In this document: one piece after another, positions 8,382-17,286 of the stretch
Layout of the letters: the number at the start of each line of letters is the position of its first letter
Numbering within the stretch: the first letter of the stretch is position 1
NCBI GenBank assembly: GCA_026391835.1
Contig: JAPLDF010000041.1
Coordinates: 62,001 to 126,000 of the forward strand
Direction: 5' to 3'
Origin: Bacteroidota bacterium
Lineage (GTDB): Bacteria; Bacteroidota; Bacteroidia; Bacteroidales; FEN-979
Length of the DNA stretch: 64,000 nt
Made by a program: the position numbers and the translations under genes
Notes under the pieces: generated by a model
Seen by the model: only the letters and a program-made list of their open reading frames with translations
Database searches by the model: none
Told to the model about the DNA's origin: nothing

Positions 8382-9492
8382 ATTTCTTGACCTTCAATTG
8401 ATCAACAGTGCCTACGAACCTGAGATATCACAGGCTTTATCACGTGTATTGCACTCCGGCTGGTATCTGCTTGGCGATGAGGTCAAAGCATTTGAGACGG
8501 AATACGGCAACTTTATCGGGAGCAGGCACTGTATTGGGGTGGCAAACGGACTGGATGCATTGCGCCTGATCATGAAAGCTTACATTGAAATTGGCACCAT
8601 GAAAGAGGGCGATGAAATCATTGTCCCGGCAAATACCTATATTGCGTCAATACTTGCCATCACCGACAACCGGCTGAAACCTGTCCTGGTCGAACCCGAT
8701 ATCAACACATGCAACATTGATCCTTTTCTTATTGAGCAAAAAATCACAGGCAGGACAAAGGGGATCATGATCGTCCACCTGTATGGCCAAAACTCGATGC
8801 ATCCTGAAATCCAACGCCTGGTTGAAAAATACGACCTGAAGCTGATTGAAGACAATGCCCAGGCACAGGGTTGTTTTTATGGAGAGAGACGAACCGGCTC
8901 GGTCGGCCATGCCGCCGGGCACAGTTTTTACCCGGGAAAAAATCTCGGGGCCCTTGGTGACGCCGGTGCCGTTACAACCGATGATGAGGATCTGGCCGGT
9001 GTAATCAGGGCATTGGGAAATTACGGATCAAGGCAAAAATACATCAATGAATACCAGGGATTGAACTCACGGCTGGATGAAATTCAGGCGGCAGTGCTGC
9101 GTGTAAAACTCAAATACCTTGATGCGGACAATCAACACCGCAGGGAAGTCGCGCAATTTTACGCTGACCATATCACAAATGCTTCGATTATTTTACCCGA
9201 AATACAAAATCTGAAATCTGAAATCCGAAATTACAGGGGCCACATCTGGCATCTCTTTGTAATACGCACACTTGAAAGAGACCGGCTTCAGCGGTACCTT
9301 ACCGAACACGGCATTCAGACTTTGATACATTACCCGGTCCCGCCGCACAAACAGAAGGCCTACCAGGACATGAACGCTATTTCACTGCCAATTACCGAGC
9401 AAATACATGCAGAAGTACTTTCCCTGCCCATCTCCCCTATTCTGGCACAGGAAGAAGTTCATTTTATAACAGATACAATCAATGCATATTAG
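8374..9492 (+). CDS. DegT/DnrJ/EryC1-family sugar aminotransferase
   Basis: 372 residues from ATG 8374, chosen because MIKFLDL matches the family N-terminus; an upstream in-frame GTG at 8347 would add nine residues with no family resemblance. The PLP lysine lies in [14 protein letters not shown]. These enzymes use PLP and glutamate to aminate nucleotide-linked keto sugars. The overall pattern resembles the dTDP-3-amino-3,6-dideoxyhexose (FdtB/QdtB) type, though the sugar cannot be fixed from sequence. The start overlaps the upstream acyltransferase by 8 bases and the end overlaps the GtrA-like gene by 11. No gene for making the keto sugar is seen here. Confidence 0.92.
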   Translation: MIKFLDLQLINSAYEPEISQALSRVLHSGWYLLGDEVKAFETEYGNFIGSRHCIGVANGLDALRLIMKAYIEIGTMKEGDEIIVPANTYIASILAITDNRLKPVLVEPDINTCNIDPFLIEQKITGRTKGIMIVHLYGQNSMHPEIQRLVEKYDLKLIEDNAQAQGCFYGERRTGSVGHAAGHSFYPGKNLGALGDAGAVTTDDEDLAGVIRALGNYGSRQKYINEYQGLNSRLDEIQAAVLRVKLKYLDADNQHRREVAQFYADHITNASIILPEIQNLKSEIRNYRGHIWHLFVIRTLERDRLQRYLTEHGIQTLIHYPVPPHKQKAYQDMNAISLPITEQIHAEVLSLPISPILAQEEVHFITDTINAY

Positions 9493-9883
9493 CAGGACGA
9501 ACAGAATTATCAGGAAATTCGCAGGATTCAGTGTAGTTGGCGTTATTGTAACGTTGCTTTCAATGGTCATCAGTTATGTTTTGTTAAAAATCCTGGCCAC
9601 ACCGCTTTTACTCACTTACATACTTGTTTACGGTGCAACCATCTTTATTTCGTTTAAACTGAACTCGAAACTCATCTTCAAAACAGGCTCCAATGCGCGC
9701 AACCTTGTCATTTACTTCCTGGTTTACGGTGTCGGCATGGTGGTTGGAACAGTTATGTTATGGATACTCAGGATCGTACTTCCGTTTGAAAACTGGATAC
9801 TCCCCTACCTTGTAATTCCCTTTACAATGGCATCAAACTTCACATTATCCTATTATTTTCTAAAACCTGAGAAATCATGCTAA
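9482..9883 (+). CDS. GtrA-like membrane protein
   Basis: 133 residues with four predicted membrane helices (roughly residues 13-35, 40-60, 75-97 and 105-125), which matches the GtrA family. GtrA proteins are proposed to flip undecaprenyl-phosphate sugars across the inner membrane. The gene overlaps both neighbours: the aminotransferase upstream by 11 bases and the glycosyltransferase downstream by 7. Together with that glycosyltransferase it forms the usual GtrA/GtrB pair used to decorate surface polysaccharide in the periplasm. Loss of the Asn-rich or Arg motifs was not assessed. Confidence 0.85.
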   Translation: MHISRTNRIIRKFAGFSVVGVIVTLLSMVISYVLLKILATPLLLTYILVYGATIFISFKLNSKLIFKTGSNARNLVIYFLVYGVGMVVGTVMLWILRIVLPFENWILPYLVIPFTMASNFTLSYYFLKPEKSC

Positions 9884-10815
9884 GCATCATATGTCTCTCA
9901 TATTTCAGCGGCGGTCGGATTGCGGTCGTTTATCAGAAACTGTCCAAACTACTCAGTGAACATTCAATTCCTTTTGAGTTTATCGTAATTGATGACGGAT
10001 CTACCGATAATTCGTTTGAGCTGGCATTGGCGCTTGCCAATGAGCATCCGAATGTCAGGGCCTACCAGCTCAGTAAAAATTACACCTCGCATTACGGCAC
10101 ATTTGCCGGATTATCTGTTTGTACGGGAGATTGCGCGATCGGGGTTCCCGATGATGAACAACAGCCATATGAAATCATTGTTGATGTGTATAAATTGTGG
10201 CAGGCCGGGAATAAGGTCATCATTCCTTACAGGTTAAAACGAAATGACGGGTTTTTCAACAATTTATTCGCCAATTCATATTACAGGATCATCAACGCAC
10301 TTTCAGAAGTCAAATTTCCTCCGGGTGGCGCTGATACTATTTTCATCGACCGGGAAATTATCGATATCATCAATACCAGGATTCATCCGATCAACACGTC
10401 GCTTATGACGGAAATTCTCAGGCTGGGATTTTCCCCCTTCTATTATCCGTTTGAGCGTCCCAAAAGTATCAATGCCAAGTCGCGATGGACATTAAAAAAG
10501 AAGATCAGGCTTTTTAAAGACACCTTTTTTTCCTGTTCCACCTGGCCAATTAAAATGATCACAAGGCTTGGGCTTATTTTTGCAATCGTGGCTTTTGGTT
10601 TAATTGTATTTTACGGGTACCTCGCATTGTTTGGTAACCCAAACTTCTGGGGTGAAAGGTTGCCCGGCTGGACATCGACAGTGATCATCCTCTCCTTTTT
10701 TTCAGGGCTGAACCTCTTTTCGCTGGGGATCATTGCGGAATATATCTGGAGGATCTACGAAGAGGTGAAAAACAGGCCGGGGTACATCATTAAAAAGGGA
10801 CCACCTAAGCCATAA
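9877..10815 (+). CDS. Membrane-anchored GT2 glycosyltransferase, GtrB/DPM1-like
   Basis: 312 residues. The N-terminal GT-A domain carries DDGSTD near residue 38 and DDEQQP near residue 92, the latter a variant metal-binding motif seen in the polyprenyl-phosphate glycosyltransferase group. Two C-terminal membrane helices (about residues 228-250 and 265-290) complete the GtrB/ArnC layout. The likely reaction is transfer of a sugar from a nucleotide donor to undecaprenyl phosphate, giving the substrate for the GtrA-like protein encoded just upstream with a 7-base overlap. Its 3' end overlaps the convergent MFS gene by 11 bases. It closes the plus-strand cluster. Confidence 0.9.
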   Translation: MLSIICLSYFSGGRIAVVYQKLSKLLSEHSIPFEFIVIDDGSTDNSFELALALANEHPNVRAYQLSKNYTSHYGTFAGLSVCTGDCAIGVPDDEQQPYEIIVDVYKLWQAGNKVIIPYRLKRNDGFFNNLFANSYYRIINALSEVKFPPGGADTIFIDREIIDIINTRIHPINTSLMTEILRLGFSPFYYPFERPKSINAKSRWTLKKKIRLFKDTFFSCSTWPIKMITRLGLIFAIVAFGLIVFYGYLALFGNPNFWGERLPGWTSTVIILSFFSGLNLFSLGIIAEYIWRIYEEVKNRPGYIIKKGPPKP

Positions 10816-12046
10816 GGCCTTTTGCCCTGAACCGTTTGGATCGGAATACCAGCAGCAGGTAGACAACAACCAGCAGCACCCCGATACCGGAAATCATAAA
10901 CATCGCCTTTGCCCCTATGGAATACCATAATACACCTGCCAGTGAACTGGCCAGGAGGGTAAAAATGCTGGCCAGGCTGTTGTAGAACCCAATGGCTGTT
11001 GCCGTATCGTTTTTCTGCGCCATATTTGAGATAAGGGCCTTGGATATTCCTTCGGTGCAGGCGGCATAGATCCCGTAAAAGAAGAACAGTATACCGAATA
11101 TGGTAACGGAAGTTGCGAACCCCATGGCCATATAGACGATCGCAAACAAGAACAAACCGATCACCATCATGGTCCTGAGCCCTATGCGGTCTGCCAGAAC
11201 GCCCACAGGGTAGGAAAAAAGAGCATATACCAGGTTGTAAAATATATAGACACCTATCATCATGGTATCCGATAGGTTTTGCTCCTTTAATGCCAGCAGG
11301 AGAAACGCATCCGAGCTGTTGAAAAGGGTAAATGCCAGCAAGCCGGCAACGAGGAACCTGAATCCGGAAGAGGCTTTATTCCAGTATTTCAGATACGAGA
11401 AGAAGCCGATTTTTGGCGGAGAACGGGAGGGCTGGGGGACGGACGGAGCAGGGGAGTGAGATGGCAAGGTTTTTACTTTGTCTTTGAGCAAAAAAGTAAG
11501 GGCGATGGCAACCATGCCCGGGAAAAATGCGATGATAAACATCCATTTGTACTGGCCAGGATAGAGCGACAGGTAGATCAAAGCAAGGATCGGGCCGATG
11601 GCAGCGCCAACAGTATCCATGGAACGGTGAAACCCGAATACTTTTCCCTTGTGCTCCGGGGTGGTTTCATCACTCAGCATGGCATCGCGGGCACTGGTGC
11701 GGATTCCCTTTCCAAACCGGTCGAGGGTGCGGGCAAAGAAAATCCAGACCGGGAATGTCAGTACGGCCATCATTGGTTTGGAGATGGCGCTAAGCATGTA
11801 ACCTGCACGGACAAATGGAACACGGCGTTGCCGCGTATCCGACAGATGCCCGAAATAGCCTTTGCTCAATCCTGCTGTTGCTTCTGCAACCCCTTCAAGA
11901 ATCCCGATCAGCAATACCGAAAAACCAATTGATTTAAGGTAAACCGGCATGATGGGATAGAGCATTTCACTGGCAACATCGGTGAAAAGGCTCACAAAGG
12001 AGACCACCAGGACTGTCCGGGTAAGGATTTTTTTACTGTTAGGCAT
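10805..12046 (-). CDS. MFS transporter
   Basis: 413 residues with about twelve hydrophobic segments in two blocks separated by a hydrophilic loop near residues 190-215 (proline- and serine-rich). The loop after helix 2 carries GHLSDTRQRR, the MFS motif A region, and the RFGKGIRTSARDAMLSD stretch is characteristic of a subgroup found widely in Bacteroidota and Proteobacteria. The substrate is unknown. It converges on the glycosyltransferase with an 11-base tail overlap, so it is not part of that operon. Upstream lies the 12069-12208 inverted repeat. Confidence 0.9.
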   Translation of the reverse strand: MPNSKKILTRTVLVVSFVSLFTDVASEMLYPIMPVYLKSIGFSVLLIGILEGVAEATAGLSKGYFGHLSDTRQRRVPFVRAGYMLSAISKPMMAVLTFPVWIFFARTLDRFGKGIRTSARDAMLSDETTPEHKGKVFGFHRSMDTVGAAIGPILALIYLSLYPGQYKWMFIIAFFPGMVAIALTFLLKDKVKTLPSHSPAPSVPQPSRSPPKIGFFSYLKYWNKASSGFRFLVAGLLAFTLFNSSDAFLLLALKEQNLSDTMMIGVYIFYNLVYALFSYPVGVLADRIGLRTMMVIGLFLFAIVYMAMGFATSVTIFGILFFFYGIYAACTEGISKALISNMAQKNDTATAIGFYNSLASIFTLLASSLAGVLWYSIGAKAMFMISGIGVLLVVVYLLLVFRSKRFRAKGLMA

Positions 12047-12068
12047 GATAGATGGTTAGATGGTTTTA

Positions 12069-12208
12069 GTTTTGTGAACAGGTAGGCCAGTTAAAAGGTA
12101 AACGGGTAAACCGGTGAACGGGTATACCGGTGAATAGTTAAGCAACTAGACCCGGGAGCCTTCCCGCTCACCCGTTTACTCGTTTACTAGTTTACCTGTT
12201 CACAAAAC
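12069..12208. repeat. Inverted repeat with 8-bp-periodic arms
   Basis: A perfect 16-bp inverted repeat bounds this element: GTTTTGTGAACAGGTA at 12069-12084 and its complement at 12193-12208. Inside each arm are degenerate tandem copies of an 8-bp unit close to GTAAACGG, running forward on the left (about 12090-12135) and in complement on the right (about 12165-12200). The right arm runs into the M1 aminopeptidase gene and supplies its last codons and stop codon at 12187-12189. Confidence 0.8.
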
Positions 12209-14571
12209 TTAAGGTATTCCTTTGCAGCGCCACTCAGTTTGTTATTCCAGTGTTTACTGGCAGTTTCGGCATATTTTTTTGTTTGCGGATCGCTGTATTT
12301 CAGTTTTTTCAACAGGCTGAAGGCATTCATCCGGGTCTCAAACTCATATTCCGGGCTGCAATAGCCGATAAGTTCAGGCAGGTGTTCCATTCTCCCATTT
12401 GCAAGGGATACCGCGAGCCACATCATGCGGATGTTTTTACCACGCCAGCCCTCCATATCCTGTGTAAGATCAAGATAGTAGCCAATGCTTTTGGGAAAGG
12501 AGGTACACAGCGCTTCAAGGGCATATTCCACATTCAGGTAACTGGAGTCGTACAACAGGCCTTCCACTGTGGTTTGAAGCAACTCCGGAACCGGGTTCAA
12601 TGCAAGGAGGGCTGTTTTCCTGACATTGGCATCCTTGTCAAGCAAAGCCTGTCGGAATGTCTCAACTGATTCGGGGGAATTATCCTTTGCAAGTTGTTGC
12701 AGGATCTCCGACCTGATCAGCCAAAAAGATTCCCTGTGAAAAGCGGATGCCAGGATTTCGGATTTTTTCGAAACCGGTTCAGGCCGAAGGGCCAGCCATG
12801 CATCATAACGATCAATCATATTCTCTGCCTTCTGTGCCTGTGCGATAAGGTTTTCATAGGGCTGGGTGAATGTTGCCTTTTTCAGGATTTTCCGGTTGGG
12901 GTCGAACAACAAAAAACCGATGGATTTTTTCATGGGGTTCGGCACTGAAACCTCAGTATACTGTTTTTCGATCAAGGTTTTCAGCCGGTCACTTGTACCA
13001 TCCTGGTAATGAACTTCAAATTCCACAGGCATTTTAAAGAGCCCGGTTAATTCGCTGACTTTCTGGACCTGCGACACCTTGAACAGGACGGCCCTTTTCC
13101 CGAGGGAATCTTCGGCAACAGAATCCCTGATGAGGTATTCAGGTTCACCTCCCCGCAAGATCCACTGGTCGAAAAACCAGTTATATGGTTTGCCGGTGGC
13201 TTCATATACACACCGTACGAAATCATTTGTTTCGGCATAACCGAATGCATATTTGCCGAGGTATCGATGAACAGCATTCTGAAACTCCTTATCACCCATA
13301 ACATCCCTGAGCATGCCCAGTACCAGGGAACCCTTTTGATAGATCCGCTGCACGCCACCCTGGCTTCCACCAACCGGAAAATCGTTCTTTTTGGCTGCGT
13401 CGAAAGCAAGATGCAGTTCATCGTTGCGAATGTTCTGGTAATAATCCTCTCCATAGATGCTCTTCTCGAACATCTTTGCATAATAGGTCGCAAAACTTTC
13501 CGTAAGCCATACATCACGGTTTACGAAGTGGGCCACACAATTTCCGAACCACTGATGTGCCAGTTCATGGGCATTCACATTTACATAATTGCGCTGCCAC
13601 CAGGCCCTGGGGGATATCTGCATGTAGTCGCCAAACACCGTGCTGGTGGTGGTTTCCATGGCACCATACATATAATCGATCACAGGTGCTTCCCGGTACT
13701 GGGCATAGGGATAGCTGAATTCAAGTTCCTTTTCAAGGAAATCGAACATCCGTTCAGTATACATATAGGTAGTGCCTAAACGGTCGGGCATGTCGGAGTA
13801 GTACCAGAATTCAAGCGGCACGCCACTGGCTGTTTTTGAACTTTTAAAATTGTAATCGCCAATCACAAGAGAGGTGGAGAAGAAAGGGTGGTCTTTTTTC
13901 ATGGCGTAATGCCAGGTGCTGGTACCATCGCTGTTTGTCTTGGTTTCCAGCCGTTCGCCGTTGGAGAAAACCTTGTACCGGCTATCGAACGTGATGAACA
14001 TGTCGACTGTGATGCGCCCATCCATATATGGGATCCAGCCATGCGGGCGGTGTGCCCATACCTGCTTCCGTTTTCCTGCCTCTTCGGGTTGCCAGCCAAT
14101 AAAGTAGATGGGTCCGGCGTGCGGGGTGGCCGTATAGGTGATCAGGATACGTGATTCGGAGGGCATACGACGCGCAATACCGGATGCCTGATCAGTTATG
14201 GAGTTTGGATCAATAACAAGGTTACTGCCGGTTTGATGGAATTTAACTTTCCTGTCATTTATCAAGACTGATGAGACACTGAAGTCGGGGGCATGAAAGA
14301 GGATTGAATCAATTTGAGGCCGGTTGGGAATAAAAGTGAATTCGGCTGTTCCATTTACAAGGTAATTCCCTGGCTGAAACCCGAGACGGGCTGTGAGGTG
14401 CCTGATCGTTATCGGCAGATCAGGCGGAATTCCTGCAGGATCGTTATAAAAGGTGACGGTTTTTTCCTGAGCTGCCAGCCGGCTCATGTTGAGAAAGATA
14501 CAGCAAACCAAAAAAAGGAGGCATGTGTTCGAAAAAAAATTACGTGTTTCTCTTACATTATGTGACCTCAT
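12187..14571 (-). CDS. M1-family zinc aminopeptidase, secreted
   Basis: 794 residues with an N-terminal signal-like segment (hydrophobic LLFLVCCIFLNMSRLAAQ ending near residue 35). The gluzincin motif is complete: His335-Glu336-Leu-Ala-His339, then Glu358 in WLTESF, 19 residues after the second His. The substrate motif GAMEN is replaced by GAMET. The C-terminal 200 residues look helical and repeat-like (HEAT-type), as in ERAP/TRPM-like M1 enzymes. The predicted role is release of N-terminal amino acids from peptides in the periplasm. The final codons and the stop come from the intergenic inverted repeat at 12069-12208. The gene is transcribed divergently from the histidine kinase at 14649. 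Confidence 0.92.
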   Translation of the reverse strand: MRSHNVRETRNFFSNTCLLFLVCCIFLNMSRLAAQEKTVTFYNDPAGIPPDLPITIRHLTARLGFQPGNYLVNGTAEFTFIPNRPQIDSILFHAPDFSVSSVLINDRKVKFHQTGSNLVIDPNSITDQASGIARRMPSESRILITYTATPHAGPIYFIGWQPEEAGKRKQVWAHRPHGWIPYMDGRITVDMFITFDSRYKVFSNGERLETKTNSDGTSTWHYAMKKDHPFFSTSLVIGDYNFKSSKTASGVPLEFWYYSDMPDRLGTTYMYTERMFDFLEKELEFSYPYAQYREAPVIDYMYGAMETTTSTVFGDYMQISPRAWWQRNYVNVNAHELAHQWFGNCVAHFVNRDVWLTESFATYYAKMFEKSIYGEDYYQNIRNDELHLAFDAAKKNDFPVGGSQGGVQRIYQKGSLVLGMLRDVMGDKEFQNAVHRYLGKYAFGYAETNDFVRCVYEATGKPYNWFFDQWILRGGEPEYLIRDSVAEDSLGKRAVLFKVSQVQKVSELTGLFKMPVEFEVHYQDGTSDRLKTLIEKQYTEVSVPNPMKKSIGFLLFDPNRKILKKATFTQPYENLIAQAQKAENMIDRYDAWLALRPEPVSKKSEILASAFHRESFWLIRSEILQQLAKDNSPESVETFRQALLDKDANVRKTALLALNPVPELLQTTVEGLLYDSSYLNVEYALEALCTSFPKSIGYYLDLTQDMEGWRGKNIRMMWLAVSLANGRMEHLPELIGYCSPEYEFETRMNAFSLLKKLKYSDPQTKKYAETASKHWNNKLSGAAKEYLKFCEQVN

Positions 14572-14587
14572 AGATACTTATTTTTAT

Positions 14588-14595
14588 TATGTTTG
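14588..14595 (+). promoter_or_regulatory. Possible -7 box for the histidine kinase gene
   Basis: TATGTTTG fits the Bacteroidota -7 consensus TAnnTTTG and lies 53 bases before the kinase start codon. No convincing TTTG -33 box is found 19-21 bases upstream, so the call is weak. Confidence 0.3.
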
Positions 14596-14630
14596 CCCTT
14601 GCATCGATTTCCTTTCAGGACAGAGATGGT

Positions 14631-14638
14631 CAAAAGTA
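14631..14638 (-). promoter_or_regulatory. Possible -7 box for the M1 aminopeptidase gene
   Basis: On the minus strand this reads TACTTTTG, a match to TAnnTTTG, about 60 bases before the aminopeptidase start codon. The matching -33 box is not clear. With the box at 14588 it would make a short divergent promoter region. Confidence 0.3.
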
Positions 14639-14648
14639 CTAAAAAACC

Positions 14649-16439
14649 ATGAAGATCGACTCGCTCAGCGAAAAACTCATCTTATACTTCGTGTTGCTGG
14701 GCATCGGTGCAATCATGATCATCAGCACTGTTTCGTTTTACAGTACCAGGGAAGCCCTGATGGGGCGCACCTTTGACCAGCTTATCTCCCTGCGCATTGT
14801 AAAAAAGAACCAGATCGACCAGTTCTATGCCGACCGTGCGAGAGATATCACCTTCATGGCCGGGACGGGATGCTCCGCCAGCGGCCGTGGCCCTTCCCCA
14901 GGTGTGGAGCGTAAAATCACAGGCAGGTTGCGTTCGCCCGGCCAGTACTTTACTGCTTATTATATCCTGGGAAAGGAGCTTGCAGTGGCTCAGGGGTGTT
15001 TTAATGATTCAGCCAGCGCAGGTGCTCCCGCTATTCCCGAACATGTTTTCGCCCTCCTCCGCGACCAGTTGAAGGGCGAGGCGGTTGTGATAAGCGATGT
15101 CAACATTGACAAGCATACAGGGAATCCTTATCAATTGATGGCCACAGAAATTCCCGGCATCGAAACAAAAATAAATTCAGAGAAGGATATCCTCGTGGTG
15201 GCAGTTTCGATGGACGCGATCAATGCCATCATGTTAAACAACGATCCTTTGAGCGGACTTGGACTCAGCGGGGAGACTTACCTGGTTGGCCCCGATCTCC
15301 GGATGCGTTCCATCTCAAGGTTCCAGCCTGCTTCGATCCTTAAGACCAGTGTTAAAACCCAATCCGTTTCCGATGCCCTCGCCGGCAAAACAGGGTGCAT
15401 TACAACCAATGATTATCGCGGCATCCCGGTGCTTTCATCGTATGGAATGATCGGGGTACCCGGTCTGAAATGGGCGATACTGGCCGAAATTGATGTTCAG
15501 GAGGCAATGGTTCCGATTTACGAAACACGGACACGGATTTTGCTGCTGAGCATGATCATGATCGTTGTGTTTTTCGGGTCAGTGCTGTTCGTATCCCGGC
15601 GCATTACCAAACCATTGATCCGGCTCAGGGATGCTACCGTCAACCTTGGAAAAGGTAAGTTCGAAATAGATCTCCCGGTTGAAACACGTGATGAGATCGG
15701 GGCGCTTACTGAATCATTCAATATCATGGCCCGCCAGATCAAGGAGAAGACCACAGAACTGCAGTTGGAACGGTTCGGGCGCATCCGCTCCGTGTTTGAC
15801 GGGGAGGAGATGGAGCGGCAGCGCCTTTCGCGTGAACTGCACGATGGCATAGGACAGTCGCTGATTGCAATAAAACTGCGTCTCGAAAACCTCCTGTACC
15901 AGGACGGGAAAGACATCCGCAATTCAATCCAGGAACTGAAGAACTATTTTGACCAGATCATCGATGAAGTGCGCCGTATCTCGAACAATCTCATGCCATC
16001 CGTGCTTGAGGTGTTCAGCATTCCGATCGCCTTCCGCAATCTTTTTTCTGAAACGGAGGAACACAGCGGGTTGCGCATCCATTTTGAAGCGAAGGGCAAC
16101 TTTGACGACCTCGACAAAAAGATCAAGACCTATATTTACCGGCTCACGCAGGAAGCTCTGAACAATATCGTCAAGCATGCCGAGGCAAATGATGTCAGGG
16201 TTTACCTTACCCGGATTCCTGAACGGCTCACACTGGTGATCCGCGACAATGGCAAAGGTTTTTCGCCGGAGTCTGTCGGAAAGGACGGTGGAAATGGCAT
16301 CCACAACATGCGTGAGCGGGCAAGCCTGCTGCAAGGTCAGATAGATATCCAGTCGGCACCCTCGAAAGGCACAACAATTACTGTAAACGTACCAATAATC
16401 ATCACTTATGTCAAAAATCAGGATTTTCCTCGTGGATGA
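14649..16439 (+). CDS. NarL-type sensor histidine kinase
   Basis: 596 residues. Order of parts: membrane helix at about 9-31, an extracytoplasmic sensor region of roughly 260 residues that looks dCache-like, membrane helix at about 295-315, HAMP at about 316-370, a HisKA_3 dimerisation domain with phospho-acceptor His398 in SRELHDGIGQS, and an ATPase domain ending in GNGIHNMRERASLL and GTTITVNV. It should phosphorylate the LuxR-type regulator whose gene overlaps its 3' end by 32 bases. The signal is unknown. The neighbouring ammonium transporter and porin-like gene are plausible targets, but that link rests only on position. Confidence 0.93.
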   Translation: MKIDSLSEKLILYFVLLGIGAIMIISTVSFYSTREALMGRTFDQLISLRIVKKNQIDQFYADRARDITFMAGTGCSASGRGPSPGVERKITGRLRSPGQYFTAYYILGKELAVAQGCFNDSASAGAPAIPEHVFALLRDQLKGEAVVISDVNIDKHTGNPYQLMATEIPGIETKINSEKDILVVAVSMDAINAIMLNNDPLSGLGLSGETYLVGPDLRMRSISRFQPASILKTSVKTQSVSDALAGKTGCITTNDYRGIPVLSSYGMIGVPGLKWAILAEIDVQEAMVPIYETRTRILLLSMIMIVVFFGSVLFVSRRITKPLIRLRDATVNLGKGKFEIDLPVETRDEIGALTESFNIMARQIKEKTTELQLERFGRIRSVFDGEEMERQRLSRELHDGIGQSLIAIKLRLENLLYQDGKDIRNSIQELKNYFDQIIDEVRRISNNLMPSVLEVFSIPIAFRNLFSETEEHSGLRIHFEAKGNFDDLDKKIKTYIYRLTQEALNNIVKHAEANDVRVYLTRIPERLTLVIRDNGKGFSPESVGKDGGNGIHNMRERASLLQGQIDIQSAPSKGTTITVNVPIIITYVKNQDFPRG

Positions 16440-17067
16440 TCACCAGCTCGTACGGGATGGGATCAAAGCTTTGCTTATCAGTGCCGAAGACCTTATTATC
16501 CTGGGAGAGGCCTCGTCAGGAAAGGAGTGCTTTGAAAAAATCGCACTGGAACCACCCGATATTCTCATCCTCGACATTTCATTGCCCGATACCAATGGCA
16601 TCGAAATCACGAAACGTATTACGAACGAATATCCTGAAACCCGGGTACTGATCCTCTCCATGTACACCAATGAGGATTTCATTTTCAATTCAGTGAAAGC
16701 AGGAGCCCGGGGATACCTGCCTAAAAACACATCACGGGAAGAGCTCCTGAGTGCCATTCATGCAATTTATAACGGAGAGGAGTTTTTCTCCGATTCCATT
16801 TCACGGATCATGTTGAAAAGTTACGTCCGCAAGGCCAAAGAGGATGATCTTGCGCCACAGCGGGGCCCAATTCCCCTCACAACGCGGGAAATCGAGATAC
16901 TGAAGCTCTTTGCTGAAGGTTTTATCAACAAAGAGATCAGTGACAAACTCGACATCAGCATCCGTACAGTCGAAACACACAAGAACCATATCATGAAAAA
17001 ACTCGAGTTGAAGTCGACGGTTGAACTGATCAAGTATGCCATCAGGAATAAGATAGTTGAGATATAG
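16408..17067 (+). CDS. LuxR/NarL-family response regulator
   Basis: 219 residues. The receiver domain has the acidic pair Asp10/Asp11 (LVDDH), phospho-acceptor Asp56 in LILDISLPD, and the Lys in LPKNTS. The C-terminal LuxR-type helix-turn-helix runs from LTTREIEILKLFAEG to HIMKKLELKS. The start overlaps the kinase gene by 32 bases, so the two are co-translated as a cognate pair. It is expected to bind DNA as a dimer after phosphorylation; its targets are not evident. Confidence 0.95.
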   Translation: MSKIRIFLVDDHQLVRDGIKALLISAEDLIILGEASSGKECFEKIALEPPDILILDISLPDTNGIEITKRITNEYPETRVLILSMYTNEDFIFNSVKAGARGYLPKNTSREELLSAIHAIYNGEEFFSDSISRIMLKSYVRKAKEDDLAPQRGPIPLTTREIEILKLFAEGFINKEISDKLDISIRTVETHKNHIMKKLELKSTVELIKYAIRNKIVEI

Positions 17068-17082
17068 AAGGAGAAAGGAATA

Positions 17083-17117
17083 CCGAATATTGAACATTGA
17101 ATAACGAATATCGAAGC
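17083..17117. repeat. AT-rich short tandem repeat between genes
   Basis: Degenerate tandem copies of an 8- to 9-base unit around AATATTGAA / AACGAATATCGAA. Similar strings are scattered between genes in many Bacteroidota. The rest of 17068-17286 holds no gene that I can see. Confidence 0.5.
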
Positions 17118-17286
17118 TGAGGAGGATAGGTAATTTTGCCATTCAGGTTTTAACTTATCATCCCTAAGAAATACACGTAGGCCAACCATCGTATTTAGCT
17201 GACACAATTTCAGTAGTTTACAGGATTGCAGGGGATTTTCAATCGCCCTAACATTGCATGTGAAAATATTAACAAATCACGTTGCA

